DNA of 64,000 nt from Paraburkholderia sp. FT54 (GTDB lineage Bacteria > Pseudomonadota > Gammaproteobacteria > Burkholderiales > Burkholderiaceae), in contig NZ_CP134198.1 of the NCBI RefSeq assembly GCF_031585635.1, positions 1 through 64,000 of the forward strand, read 5' to 3'. Below the pieces are notes generated by a model, which saw only the letters and a program-made list of their open reading frames with translations, made no database searches and was not told the DNA's origin. Shown here in pieces: positions 1-9,226 of the stretch (positions are counted from its first letter, which is position 1; each line of letters starts with the position of its first letter). A program made the position numbers and the translations under genes.

Positions 1-332
1 ACCGCCCGTGCCAGGGAGCCGGCCTCCCACCACATATCGTCGTCGCAGAAGGCGACATAGTCAGTCGATACGCAGGCGACGGCCTGATTGCGGCCTGCGG
101 CGCCCAGATTTGACGGGCACTGCACGATGCGTACACCCGGCAGAACAGCTTCGATCAGCCCCACGGTGCCGTCGCTGGAAGCATTGTCCGCGACGATCAC
201 CTGGGGCTGCTCCGGCAACGCGAGCAGGCGCGAGAGGGTGCGCATGACTTCCTCCGCCCGGTTATGCGTCAGCACGACTACCGAGATGCGATGCACGACT
301 GACCGGTCTGGATAATGAGCGTCTATTCTCAT
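1..332 (-). CDS. Family 2 glycosyltransferase, N-terminal part (cut by window edge)
   Basis: The first 110 codons of a GT-A glycosyltransferase. After a short leader comes the family 2 signature: a beta strand with VVVLTHNR, then VIVADNASSDGT (nucleotide-sugar binding) and a FCDDD segment that matches the metal-binding DXD position. It would transfer a sugar from a nucleotide donor in the cytoplasm, as in surface polysaccharide synthesis. The start is the ATG at 332. The C-terminal half lies outside the window, so acceptor specificity cannot be judged. Confidence 0.85.
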   Translation of the reverse strand, partial: MRIDAHYPDRSVVHRISVVVLTHNRAEEVMRTLSRLLALPEQPQVIVADNASSDGTVGLIEAVLPGVRIVQCPSNLGAAGRNQAVACVSTDYVAFCDDDMWWEAGSLARA

Positions 333-655
333 TGCAAAACCTCTGGTTGGTCCCGCCAGATAGCAATTGACGCGCCCGTCGATGCCCGTTGCGCAGTCGA
401 TCCAGAGTACCGCCGGAACCCGTTCAGTCGGATCGATGACCTGTAACGCGGACAGCCCGTTTTTTGCAGCCCCTCTTCGCGATGAGCCTGACGCGCCGCG
501 AGCCACCGCGGCCGGATACACGGTCTGGCCACGTTATTCCGGCTACAGCCATATATGCCCTTCGGTCCGTTTGCCTGCGACCACGCGGATGCGTGCGCCC
601 GGGCATGCTGGATGCGCATTTGCGGGGACGACGCGGCGGTAACGAGGGAGGGGCC
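333..655. other. Intergenic, no gene recognised
   Basis: The divergent gap between the glycosyltransferase and the small gene at 656. Open frames here have no recognisable protein character. It presumably holds promoters for both flanking genes, but no clear operator was seen. Confidence 0.5.
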
Positions 656-940
656 ATGCGCGTACATAGCATCGAGATGGCGGACGTGTGTGTCAGGTCG
701 GACGTAGTAGCGGATTCCGATGGCGAATTTCTATGGGTCGTCCGCGTGACGGAGCGGAGCCCGGACCAGCGTCTTGTGTTCGAAAGAAGGGGCTACTGCG
801 GTCGCGTACCGAAGGGAGATGCGCTGGACATTGCGGCGTACCGGGCGCGCGAGATCGCTGTCGGGCTTGCTTTGCATGCCGCCGGAAGCGACTCCAGGCG
901 TGGGGCGGGCTCGTGGCGACCTGGCTCGAACGGGCGCTAG
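656..940 (+). CDS. Small hypothetical protein
   Basis: A 94-residue protein starting at the ATG at 656, which has a strong ribosome site (GAGGGAGG a few bases upstream). The frame stays open further upstream, but that part has low-complexity, shadow-like composition, so the RBS decides the start. The first 75 residues alternate hydrophobic and charged residues and read as one small folded domain (ADVCVRS, FLWVVRVTERSP, AAYRAREIAVGLALHA). The last 20 residues are Arg/Gly/Ser-rich and probably disordered. I do not recognise the family. The spacing to its neighbours gives no operon partner. Confidence 0.55.
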   Translation: MRVHSIEMADVCVRSDVVADSDGEFLWVVRVTERSPDQRLVFERRGYCGRVPKGDALDIAAYRAREIAVGLALHAAGSDSRRGAGSWRPGSNGR

Positions 941-1342
941 CACCGGCGCGTGCGTGGCAAGTCAGCCAGTGCTTTACGGGTATGTCAAACGGGTCTCGTG
1001 TGGCATGCGCGTTGCGCGTTCCAAAGCATTGAACTCTTTCAGGCACCGGCCGCCACAACGCTGGCCGACCAATGACCAGTCCCAGCGGGCGGCAGGCCCG
1101 GCGCGGAGAACCGGGACACACGCGCGCCGTAGCACACGACGATGACAAGGCAGAGCGCGCTAACGACATCCCGCACTCATCCGGCTCACCGGTACCACAG
1201 TGCCGCCCGATCATGCGATCAGAAGGCGATGACGCAGGGTCGACGAAGACGCGGTGGAACAAGATGGGACAAGATGCGCCGGGAAGCGTCGCGCCGGAAT
1301 CGACGTGTTGCTGCCGGATGCGTGACGAGTGGAGATAATCCG
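941..1342. other. Intergenic, nothing recognised
   Basis: About 400 bases. Open frames on both strands are Arg/Pro-rich shadows without a convincing RBS or domain. Confidence 0.5.
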
Positions 1343-1861
1343 ATGGACGACCGCTTTGACCGACGAGAACTGCTGCTTCACCTCGGGGACATGCTCCAGG
1401 CATTGAGCTGTCTGGCCCGGACTGGCGCACCCGACACGCCGGTGGCGCAGCTTGCCAGGGAACAGCATTTGTTCCGGGACTTCGAGTTCCTCCGGGCGCT
1501 TCCTCCTAGGATGACGGTGGCCGATTTCAGTGCACGCGTCGCCAGCGCGTTCTTCCTGTGGCCAAAGGAACTGCTCGATGCCGAGCTCAACCGGAAAGCG
1601 CTGGCGTCAACCATTCAGCACGACCTCTTTGACGGCAACCCCGACCGGTGGAGCGCGTACGTCGCTCATATCCAGAAGAAGGTGAAGTGGTTCGGGACCG
1701 GGCTTCCCGAGATGAAGAGGGATGCAGGGGCCGAGCCGTTTCACGAAGCCGAGGGGCAGGCGGGGCCAGCGGAGGTCGCGCCATCCCTGGAGCGGAATGC
1801 GCCCGGTGAGCAAAAGGGTTGGCCCTGGCCCGAGGCAAAGACGAAGGCCAGAGAGCCATAG
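1343..1861 (+). CDS. Hypothetical protein, 172 aa
   Basis: The start is the ATG at 1343, with GGAG about ten bases upstream; the frame extends upstream but with shadow-like composition. The N-terminal 110 residues are mostly helical and rich in Leu/Phe/Arg (LLLHLGDMLQALSCLAR, FLRALPPRM, FSARVASAFFLWP). The last 60 residues are acidic and Pro/Ala-rich and likely disordered. There is no signal peptide or membrane segment. I do not recognise a family. The next sequence downstream is a PRC-barrel remnant, so no functional link can be drawn from context. Confidence 0.55.
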   Translation: MDDRFDRRELLLHLGDMLQALSCLARTGAPDTPVAQLAREQHLFRDFEFLRALPPRMTVADFSARVASAFFLWPKELLDAELNRKALASTIQHDLFDGNPDRWSAYVAHIQKKVKWFGTGLPEMKRDAGAEPFHEAEGQAGPAEVAPSLERNAPGEQKGWPWPEAKTKAREP

Positions 1862-2085
1862 TCTTAACGGCTCGGCGACGGGTTCGAGCGACAGCCATTC
1901 GCCCGTTATATGCAGTGGGATGATGCTCGCTATTGCCGTTCCGCAGTCAGCCAGGTTCATGGAAGGCGCGGTCCCCGACCTGGAGGACGGCATGCAGTGC
2001 GGCGAGGTGGCTGGAATCAGGATTAAGCCAATGCATCGACTGCCCAGGTCTTCTCGCGCGTTGCAGGTTCGTGGAAATCTGACAG

Positions 2086-2331
2086 CCGTATGCAGTGCTC
2101 TCGGAGGGCGGCTTCCTGGGCATGGGTTCTAATCTGCACGCCATCCCGTGGAGCGCGCTGACTCTCGATACGGACGAGAAGTGCTTCGTCGTCGAGATTC
2201 TGGCGCAACGCCTCAAGGACGACCCCGGCTTCGACAAGGACCACTGGCCGGCGATGGCCGATGCGAAGTGGGGAGAGACAACGTACAACTACTACAACAG
2301 ACAGCCATACTGGTCCGCAACCCGGAGGTAA
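2086..2331 (+). pseudogene. PRC-barrel protein, 5'-truncated remnant
   Basis: The translated piece (YAVLSEGGFLGMGSNLHAI, then PWSALTLDTDEKCFVV, and further on FDKDHWPAMADAKWGE and YYNRQPYW) matches the second half of the stress-type PRC-barrel proteins common in Burkholderiaceae. A TGA at 2080-2082 lies directly in frame before the conserved part, and nothing upstream restores the N-terminal beta barrel. A GTG at 2095 could start translation but has no RBS. I read it as a truncated gene that has lost its first half. Confidence 0.7.
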
Positions 2332-3256
2332 GAGAAAGCGACCCGGCGTTCCGGCCGGCTGAGCACTGAAACGCATCACCCGTAAGCCGTCCGGGGCACG
2401 CGGTTAATGCCGCTCCTGACGCCGATGCCACCGCGTGCCATCGCGGCGGCACCGCATGGAGTCATAGATGCGCGGCGCGCAACGCGCGCCCGTAGTTGAG
2501 CCGCATGCCCGCGTTCGAGCCCTGACCTGCGGTTGACACGGGGCTCAGTGCGGGGCAGACCGGCGCGGGAACCGGTTACGAAGCCCTCGTCCGCGCGAAG
2601 CACTGCTGCGCGCAGGTCGTTTCCGACGACACGCCCCTACGCGAGGCGTCACTCTGACGTGTCGGAAATTTCCCATCTGATAACAGCCGAGGGGAATGTG
2701 CCGCGCGTTGATGCTCACGACTCGTATGTCGAGGTCGCGCGTGGACGGAATCGGCACGCTACAAGGGATCCCGCCTCTTCGGTCAGGCCATACTTCAACA
2801 GGAGGACATCCTCTCGCCTGAGCGATATGCAGCAAGTTGAACTATCAGGCGCGAGACGAGGATGGTTGCAGCCACCGGGGTACTCGGTGTTTTTGATACC
2901 GAAGACGAGGCTTGGCCCGCGAGACTAGACTTGGCACGAGCCCGGATCGATCACGGCTCGTACCTGGTTGTCGCTTCTTCGTCGCAGCCTATGTCGGGGC
3001 GAAGACTGCTCCAACCTCGGCGATGTATACCGAAAACGGCGCGCGGTATCTCGTCGCCACGGCGAACAGCGTCTGTTCGTGGAGCCCTACGCAGTTTTTT
3101 AGTGCAAGCGACTGTCACTATGGCGAAGGTGTCGGCTGCCGCCGGTTTTGCGCTGTCGCCGTGGCCGTGTGGCCTCGTCTTAGCCTTGGGTGTCCAAAAA
3201 TACCTAGAGACATTTCGCCTCCGCGTCGCCGCGTCCCGCCACGCCGGATGCCGGCT
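2332..3256. other. Gene-poor stretch with possible weak remnants
   Basis: No intact gene was found in about 925 bases. A plus-strand piece from about 2862 (GVLGVFDTEDEA) resembles the start of general-stress-protein families, and about 2990-3080 has a short beta-rich frame (TENGARYLVATANS). Both are too short and unsupported to call. Confidence 0.4.
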
Positions 3257-3619
3257 TCAACGTCGCTTTGAGACCAACTGCGAAACGAGCGTCAGCAACT
3301 GCTCAACGAGCACGGGCTTCCGGAGATAGGCGTCGTAAAGAAGCGCGCGTTGGTCAGTCGGAGGCGGGTCGCCCGAAAGCAGGATGACGGGGAGGTCCGC
3401 AGTCGGGTGGGTGTGTCGGAGCAACCTGCATAGAGCCAGACCATCCACCCTGGGCATCTTCCAGTCCGTGATGACAAGGTCAGGGAGTCTGCCAGACACC
3501 ATTTCGAACGCCTCCCGACCATCGAGCGCCGTCATAATGTGGTGCCCTTCCGACTCCAGGTACATTCGCAGAACCTCAATCAGGGCAGGTTCGTTGTCGA
3601 CCAGCAATATCCTGCTCAT
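3257..3619 (-). CDS. Stand-alone response regulator receiver (CheY-like)
   Basis: A 120-residue receiver domain with no output domain. Key residues are visible: the acidic pocket at D8, phosphoacceptor D52 in DLVITDWKMP, S82 and invariant K101 in YLRKP. It would take a phosphoryl group from a histidine kinase and signal by protein contact. I chose the ATG at 3619; a GTG three codons upstream (3628) is possible, and neither has a strong RBS. No kinase gene is adjacent. Other receivers in the window are at 53312 (intact), 31285-31790 (split) and 55245 (remnant). Confidence 0.85.
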   Translation of the reverse strand: MSRILLVDNEPALIEVLRMYLESEGHHIMTALDGREAFEMVSGRLPDLVITDWKMPRVDGLALCRLLRHTHPTADLPVILLSGDPPPTDQRALLYDAYLRKPVLVEQLLTLVSQLVSKRR

Positions 3620-4619
3620 CGCGCACACCGCTTACTTTAACGCAACTGCGCATGCGGTATGCCTGGCAGCGCGCCGGATACGCAGGCGAGCATCCGCGAC
3701 CGCGTCCCCGTCGTTGGCCGTTCAGGGCGGGTTGCCGAACATGGTCTCGGCAAGAAGGAACTCGCGGCCGGTCAGAGAACATCTGGAGTCCAAAGGCCCC
3801 CTCCGGTGCGCAGCTGTAATCAGGCCGCGCGCGTGAGATTACTTCGTTCTCTCTCAGTTCGGGGATGCAAGCGAATGTACAGGAGCACGAGCACCGCCCG
3901 GGGAAGGTTGGACCATGAGCGTCATGCGGGATGCACGCGTCGCTGAAGTGGCGGCGGGCGCCGCACGCCACGGGGGAAACTAAGTGCTGCCCCCGGAGGC
4001 GGCATGGAGCGGCTGCCGCTTGGCGGATAGTCGCACAGGCAGCACCAAGAACATCGGGTCGGTGCGTCCCTTACGGAAGAAACGATCATGGGTCGTCGGA
4101 AGAGACCGACGCGCGACTGGGCCACGACGCTGATAAAAATGAGCGGCCAGGCAACGCCACGAACGGCGCTGGTCCGCCGGCGCTCCACAGCGCCACCGGG
4201 TCTTACAGTCGGAGGACGGCGACGTATTGGTCGACGAAGAAGCGCCCGGACAAGGCGTTGCGCTGAAATATAGACAAGCTTCCAGCCAAGTGCGCAACGA
4301 GCGGAAATAGTTGCAATGGACGATCCGTTTGACATCCGGGAGACATCCCGGTCAACGGAGGGTCCCTTGCAGATGAATCAGAGAGGAAACAACCCCAGAG
4401 GAGGACGCTCGAGCACCAGCTCCAGAGTTGGTGACGGACACCTGGCGGTTGTCCGTGCGGTGCAACTTCCACTACCCTTGAGCGCCTCCCCCCGGAAGGA
4501 GCGGTTATCGTTTGGCCTCGTCAGGCTGAGGGCTGCGGCCGGCACGAACAGGGCGCTGTTCTCAGCCCGACAGGGTACCGGCCGCGCCGGTCCGCCGCTA
4601 GCGAAAGCAGAGCGGGACT
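3620..4619. other. Gene-poor kilobase
   Basis: Open frames occur on both strands, but none has an RBS with a recognisable domain. I see no RNA gene or repeat. Confidence 0.45.
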
Positions 4620-5114
4620 CTACTGGCGGAGAGATTCTGCTGCCAATTTCTCCTCGGCAATCAGGGACAGCTTCTGGTCGGTAGCCTTCTCTTCTTCCAA
4701 CGTGTCGGCCAGAAGTTTGGCAGACTCTGTTTCGCCCAGCTGTTTCGCCAGCGCAATCAGCGAACCATATGCGGCAATTTCGTAGTGTTCCACTTTCTGC
4801 GCCGCTGCGATAAGCGCCGTGTCCAGCAGTGGGCCCTTCTCAATCTCGTCAATCTGCTCCTGGCCTTCCTCGTTGAGACCCTCCATGGCAACACACTTGA
4901 TGCGCTTGAGCTTGATGCCGGTAGCCTCGACGACACGGTCAATTCTCTCAATCTGACCTCGCGTTTCCTCCAGATGCATCTCGAAGGCCGACCTTAGACC
5001 CGCATTGGTCGACGCGCGTGCCATCCTGGGCAACGACTTCGTCATCTGCTTTTCGGCGCTGTAAATATCGGACAGCGAGTGGATGAACATATCCTTCAGC
5101 GTCTTTGTAGCCAT
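4620..5114 (-). CDS. YciE-like ferritin-family protein (DUF892)
   Basis: 164 residues, the normal length for the family. It is a four-helix ferritin-like fold: LKDMFIHSLSDIYSAEKQM at the N-terminus, then EMHLEETRGQIERID, AAAQKVEHYEIAAYGSL and a last helix with DTLEEEKATDQKL. The Glu/His residues in EKQM, HLEET, EHYE and EEEK are the likely di-metal ligands. Related YciE proteins are stress-induced, but their reaction is not settled. The RBS AAGGGGGAG precedes the ATG. A broken paralogue lies at 11456-11844. Confidence 0.9.
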   Translation of the reverse strand: MATKTLKDMFIHSLSDIYSAEKQMTKSLPRMARASTNAGLRSAFEMHLEETRGQIERIDRVVEATGIKLKRIKCVAMEGLNEEGQEQIDEIEKGPLLDTALIAAAQKVEHYEIAAYGSLIALAKQLGETESAKLLADTLEEEKATDQKLSLIAEEKLAAESLRQ

Positions 5115-5465
5115 GGCTCCCCCTTCGATTCGGTTTCGGAAACCCGCCTACCGGCGAGTGCGGTGTGATGGTCACGGCCGCAAATCACATGCCCGTTCTT
5201 CCCGCTTGGAACGTCGCGCGTTCATTTCGCCCATAACGCGAAACGGCACCGCCGGCAGTTCTATGGAGCGGTAGCCGCGAGCTTCGGTAGGTTTGCAGCA
5301 TCATTTCTGCTTCCTGTGCCTTTGCGCGGAGCCGGACCCGGTCGCCGTTTCCCACGCCCCCGCACCTCAGGAACGCCTGTTGCGGCATTTTTGCGCGGGC
5401 GAAGCTTCGGATTTCTTAGTTGTTGAGACCGCGCTTGAACAGCCTTCAACCTGGGAGAGGCAACC
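5115..5465. other. Divergent promoter region
   Basis: A 350-base gap between the divergent YciE-like gene and the membrane protein at 5466. It probably carries both promoters; no clear operator or terminator was seen. Confidence 0.45.
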
Positions 5466-6185
5466 ATGCAAATTCTTGCCACTCAAACCGGCCTGCCCCG
5501 CGTGTCATGGGGTGCCATTTTTGCCGGCGTAATCCTGTCACTCATTGTCTATCTGGTCCTTAGCGTACTCGGGACAGCCATTGGCGCAACCCTCCTGTCT
5601 CCGCTGTCGCAGCCTGACCCGATGCGCGCGTTCGGCTTTGGCTCAGGCGTCTGGATGATTGTCACAACGGTCGTTTCAGTCTTCACCGACTCGTATCTCG
5701 CTGGTCGATGTGCGCCCGTCCTCGGCTGGTTGCATGGCGTGCTCGCGTGGGCAGTCATGATTCTTTTCGCCGTGTACGGCATGGCTTCCCTCCTCGGAGG
5801 TGCGGTCAGCGTTGCCGGCAACGTCGCCACGGCGGGCGCGACCGTGGGGGCCGCGCAGAGCCAGGCGCCCGGCGGCAACCCGGTGGTCGACTCGGTCAAA
5901 CAACAGGTTCAGAGCATGGTCGCGTCCGCCGCCTCGGTGGCTTCGGGCCCGCAAGCCGAGCAGAACACACGTCAGGCTGCGGATGCCGCTGCCCGTGCCG
6001 TCGCTCGCGCGACGTGGTTTTCGTTTGCGGCGCTTGTCGTGGGCGCAATCATCGCTCTGGGGTCCGGCAGTCTCGGCTTTCGCCATCAACCCCTTTACGA
6101 GGAAGGAGGCGGCTCGGCGAGCGACGACGCGGTACGCGCTGCACGCGGAAGTGGGGGTGAACGTGGTCACAGTCCTGCCCACTAA
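5466..6185 (+). CDS. Integral membrane protein (PhnA-like membrane family)
   Basis: 239 residues with about four membrane segments: near 15-45 (WGAIFAGVILSLIVYLVLSV), near 62-78, near 90-118 (LAWAVMILFAVYGMASLLGG) and near 180-200 (FAALVVGAIIALGSG). A long Ala/Gln-rich stretch between the last two (about 120-175) looks helical and periplasmic. GGGAGAGG lies just upstream of the ATG. Proteins of this kind are annotated as PhnA-like membrane proteins, but no activity is established. The C-terminal 35 residues are Gly/Ser-rich. A degenerate paralogue lies at 49740-50035. Confidence 0.8.
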   Translation: MQILATQTGLPRVSWGAIFAGVILSLIVYLVLSVLGTAIGATLLSPLSQPDPMRAFGFGSGVWMIVTTVVSVFTDSYLAGRCAPVLGWLHGVLAWAVMILFAVYGMASLLGGAVSVAGNVATAGATVGAAQSQAPGGNPVVDSVKQQVQSMVASAASVASGPQAEQNTRQAADAAARAVARATWFSFAALVVGAIIALGSGSLGFRHQPLYEEGGGSASDDAVRAARGSGGERGHSPAH

Positions 6186-6267
6186 CGCGTGACGTCTGGC
6201 GTTCGGTTTTCCGCTAGGAGCATGCTTCTTCGGGCGTCGCCCGGTCGCCCGCCCGGCGCGCCCCCGA

Positions 6268-6447
6268 CCTGAAGGAGAGTGTGTCGAAGTCCGCGAGACC
6301 GGCGAGCGGCCAGTTGTCTCGAAAGCTGCGCGAGTGGTCGGGGAGGTTGTCGTGGGCAAGGAAGCGACCAAGCGTAGAAATCATCAACGACACGGTGCGG
6401 GGCACGCAGATCGAAGCTGAACGGGTCGAAGGGCAAAAAGGGCAAGT
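6268..6447 (+). pseudogene. DUF2382 (YsnF/AvaK) stress-protein fragment
   Basis: From about 6283 one frame reads VEVRETGERPVVSKAARVVG followed by EVVVGKEATKR. A neighbouring frame then continues VEIINDTVRGTQIEAERV. Together they form the C-terminal repeat of the DUF2382 family (usual pattern: RET-E-PVVSK-ARVVEEVVVGKEA, then DTVR-T-VE). One frameshift joins the two pieces, and the rest of the gene is missing upstream. Confidence 0.7.
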
Positions 6448-6763
6448 CAGCGAGAATCCACCACGCCGGCGAAGCCCGTCTGAAACAGGCCGTCGCGGCC
6501 CCGCCTGCCGTTAGGTGGGGCTGCCCTGTAGTCATGCGAACAGCTGGGCCGAAGGACCGCGCTCGCCATCGAGCGCAGCCGCTGATACAAGACAAGCCAC
6601 CAATTCAACGCTCCTGAGTCTTCGACGCGATCGATACGCTAGGTTTGTGCTAAGCGAACTTGCGATTGGCGCCGGCCGCATGCGGCCGTTGCGAGGCACG
6701 CCGGTTGCTCGACCCCATTGCCATGACGGATGTGGGGAACTCCTCGTTTGCGGCGATACTCCA

Positions 6764-7321
6764 ATGAGGCATTTCGTGAAGAAGATGACAGTGATCGCAG
6801 CCGTATCCAGTTGCCTGTGGCTGCTACCGATCGCAGCAACCGCACAGACGCAAGCAGCGTCGACAACGGCCAGCAATCCCCTTGCGCAGGTAGACCAGGA
6901 CTTTGTTCAGGCGGCCAGCCTGTCTTCATCGACGCAAATCGATGCAGGCAAACTTGCGACCAGCAATTCGAGCGACAACGACGTGAAGTCATTTGCTCTC
7001 CATATGATGTTGGACCATGCCCGGCTGACGGTGCAGCTCCAGATGGCCGTCCCACACGGCGTCGAAGTGCCGAAGGACAATCCGGACACGACGATTCTCG
7101 ATTCGTTGAGGCCGCTGAAGGGCAAGCAATTCGATCAGGCTTACATTCAGAAGGTGGGACTGGAAGGGCACAAGCAGGCCGTTGCGGAGTTCGAGAGAGA
7201 AATTGCCGAGGGCCGGAACGCGAAGCTCAAGGAAGCGGCTCAGAAGGCGCTGCCAACCATCAAGGAGCACTACAGGATGGCGCAGGATCTCGCGGCGAAG
7301 AAGGGCGTGGCCGCGCAATGA
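6764..7321 (+). CDS. Exported DUF4142 protein
   Basis: 185 residues. It has an N-terminal signal peptide (hydrophobic VIAAVSSCLWLLPIAATA, cleavage likely after ATA-Q), then the DUF4142 four-helix domain with FVQAASLSSSTQIDAGKLA, a helix with HMMLDHARLTVQLQM and YIQKVGLEGHKQAVAEFERE. The fold is ferritin-like and the protein probably sits in the periplasm; the family's role is unknown, but it is often linked with stress. The start may be the ATG at 6764 or the one at 6785. A close paralogue with a nonsense codon lies at 43002-43544. Confidence 0.85.
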   Translation: MRHFVKKMTVIAAVSSCLWLLPIAATAQTQAASTTASNPLAQVDQDFVQAASLSSSTQIDAGKLATSNSSDNDVKSFALHMMLDHARLTVQLQMAVPHGVEVPKDNPDTTILDSLRPLKGKQFDQAYIQKVGLEGHKQAVAEFEREIAEGRNAKLKEAAQKALPTIKEHYRMAQDLAAKKGVAAQ

Positions 7322-7544
7322 AATTGCGGGCGACACAGACGCGCTGATCGTGGCAGCGTAACGCTCACCCGTTGTCCCGCGACTCCGCGCGCGCTCCGGG
7401 CACGAGGGCTTAAGACATGTAGTTGCATGCTGGAGCGGGCGCGATATCAGGTTGTTTTACCGCGCCCCCCAACGTCGCGGACATCAGGAGGTCGTATCGG
7501 GCGGATGTGATGCGAGCAGGTAGGACCGGCCGGGCGGTGCCGGT

Positions 7545-8190
7545 CCATGCATCGCCGCGCTCAGAGCAGACTTCAACAGGCCCGCCATGGGAGACACGCC
7601 GAGCACCATAAACCGACAAACCATGCGAGGCCTCGCCACATCTCAGTATTGTCCGTCGCCCGGACAGAATTCCCGTACAAGGTGTAGCCGAAAACCATCG
7701 GAATGGTGATGGCCGCGCCGACCAAAAGAAACAGCAGCTCGCGTGCGGTGACGGAGAGTCGCGCAAAACAATCGTGACGGATTAAAGACAATGCTCCACC
7801 AGTCGGCAGGAAAGTAGTGTCAGCCGACCAGTGTGCAGAGTCGGACCGACGCGGTCCGAACAGCATCACGCCGGGAAAGCCGGATCGAGGAAGAAGGCCG
7901 TCAGCACTTCGTAGCCCATCAGCGGACCGACAATGGGCCCGACTCGGTGGGCCAAGCCCGCCCAGTTCGTGCCGAACTCGCAGGACATGACGAGACCCAA
8001 CACCACCCCCCGCCGGACACGACCGTGAAGATGGTCAGCGTGTAACGAAACACCGCTAGGAAACCGGTCGACGGGTGACGGGACTTGCGCCTTCGAGTAC
8101 CGCAAGATCGACATGGCCGCGAGAATCATGTGGAAGGCATCGTGACCCGGCCGGGACTCGCACGAGGATGAGAGCGTCGATTGAGGCGGA
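7545..8190 (-). pseudogene. Decayed cytochrome bd oxidase (cydAB/cioAB) locus
   Basis: On the minus strand, scattered frames spell out CydA: DALILVRV and FHMILAAMSI (N-terminus), AVFRYTLTIFTVVSG, VMSCEFGTNWAGLAHRVG, then PLMGYEVLTAFFLDPAF and VMLFG. After an internal deletion the sequence jumps to the C-terminal part of CydB (RELLFLLVGAAITIPMVFGY) and to a short downstream frame (MWRGLAWFVGLW) resembling the small DUF2474/CydX-type protein. Several frameshifts separate the pieces. It was once a cyanide-insensitive quinol oxidase operon and cannot be functional now. Confidence 0.75.
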
Positions 8191-8371
8191 CAGTGCGACA
8201 CCTGGGCGTGGAAGCAGCCAATCTGTCGACTGATGGGGCAACCGGCTGTCGTCTGTCGCCGGCCTTGTGCCCGCATTGCGTTGGGCCGGCGCGCGGCACC
8301 CGTGGCAAGCGCGAGGCCCGCTTTGCTCGTGCTGATGACGCGCGCCCGCGTTCACGCAAGCAGTCCGGCGC

Positions 8372-9226
8372 TTACTCGCGCGCGGGCGTCAGTGAAACGG
8401 GGAGGGCGCGTTTGTGCCGGGTAGCCATGTAGAACCGACGGATCGTCGTCAGCACTTCGTCGCTGACCGGTCTGCCTTCCAGAAAATCGTCGATGTTTTC
8501 GTAGCTGATGCCGTAACTGTCCTCATCAGGCTTTTGTGGCGTTAAAGATTCGAGGTCCGCCGTCGGGACTTTGTTTGCAAGGCGATCCGACGCGCCTAAT
8601 CCCCGGGCGAGCGCGCGAACCCGACGCTTCGTCAGCCCCGACAGTGGAAGGATGTCCGCCGCGCCATCGCCGAATTTGGTGAAGAAGCCCATCAGGGATT
8701 CCGCAGCGTGGTCGGTGCCGATCACCGACCCAACGCGGGCGCCTGCAATCGCGTACTGCGCGATCATGCGCTGGCGCGCCTTGACGTTGCCGAGCACGAA
8801 ATCTTCATGGAAGTCATCGACGTATTGAGCGCCGCCGCGTTTGAGCGCCAGCAGCATCGCATCCGAAGACTCCTTGATATTCACCGTGAGCGATTCGTCC
8901 GGGCGAATGAACTCGAGCGCCAAGGCCGCATCTTCTTCGTCCCGCTGGGTTCCGTAGGGCAGGCGCACGGCTACGAAGCGCGCCTCGTAGCTGCGGGCCC
9001 GCAGACGGTCTACGGCAAGCTGTGCAAGGCGACCGGCAGTAGAGGAGTCGACGCCGCCGCTAACACCCAGCACATAGGTGCGTAGCCCCTGTGACGCTAG
9101 ATAGTCGCCGAGGAAAGCCACGCGTCGCTCACGTTCGGCGTCGACGTCGAAATCGCGCGGAACGCCAAGTTCCCGGATGACGGCCTGTTGCCATACGTCG
9201 TCGATGGGAGGGAGTGACGGGTTCAT
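8372..9226 (-). CDS. nadE: Ammonia-dependent NAD+ synthetase
   Basis: 284 residues, the length of the single-domain NH3-dependent enzyme. It converts nicotinic acid adenine dinucleotide to NAD+ with ATP and ammonia. The N-type ATP pyrophosphatase P-loop SGGVDSS is at 56-62; further conserved blocks are GNVKARQRM, GTDHAAE (GTDHAAE-FTKFGDG arrangement), PLSGLTKRRV and KVPTADLE. There is no glutaminase domain. The start codon overlaps the stop of pncC by ATGA (9223-9226), so translation of the two genes is probably coupled. No frameshift or missing key residue was seen. Confidence 0.95.
   Translation of the reverse strand: MNPSLPPIDDVWQQAVIRELGVPRDFDVDAERERRVAFLGDYLASQGLRTYVLGVSGGVDSSTAGRLAQLAVDRLRARSYEARFVAVRLPYGTQRDEEDAALALEFIRPDESLTVNIKESSDAMLLALKRGGAQYVDDFHEDFVLGNVKARQRMIAQYAIAGARVGSVIGTDHAAESLMGFFTKFGDGAADILPLSGLTKRRVRALARGLGASDRLANKVPTADLESLTPQKPDEDSYGISYENIDDFLEGRPVSDEVLTTIRRFYMATRHKRALPVSLTPARE

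Noticed and set aside
2862..3090. Possible remnants of a general stress protein (GVLGVFDTEDEA) and a beta-rich frame (TENGARYLVATANS)
   Set aside because: The similarities cover only 12-25 residues in different frames and could be chance.
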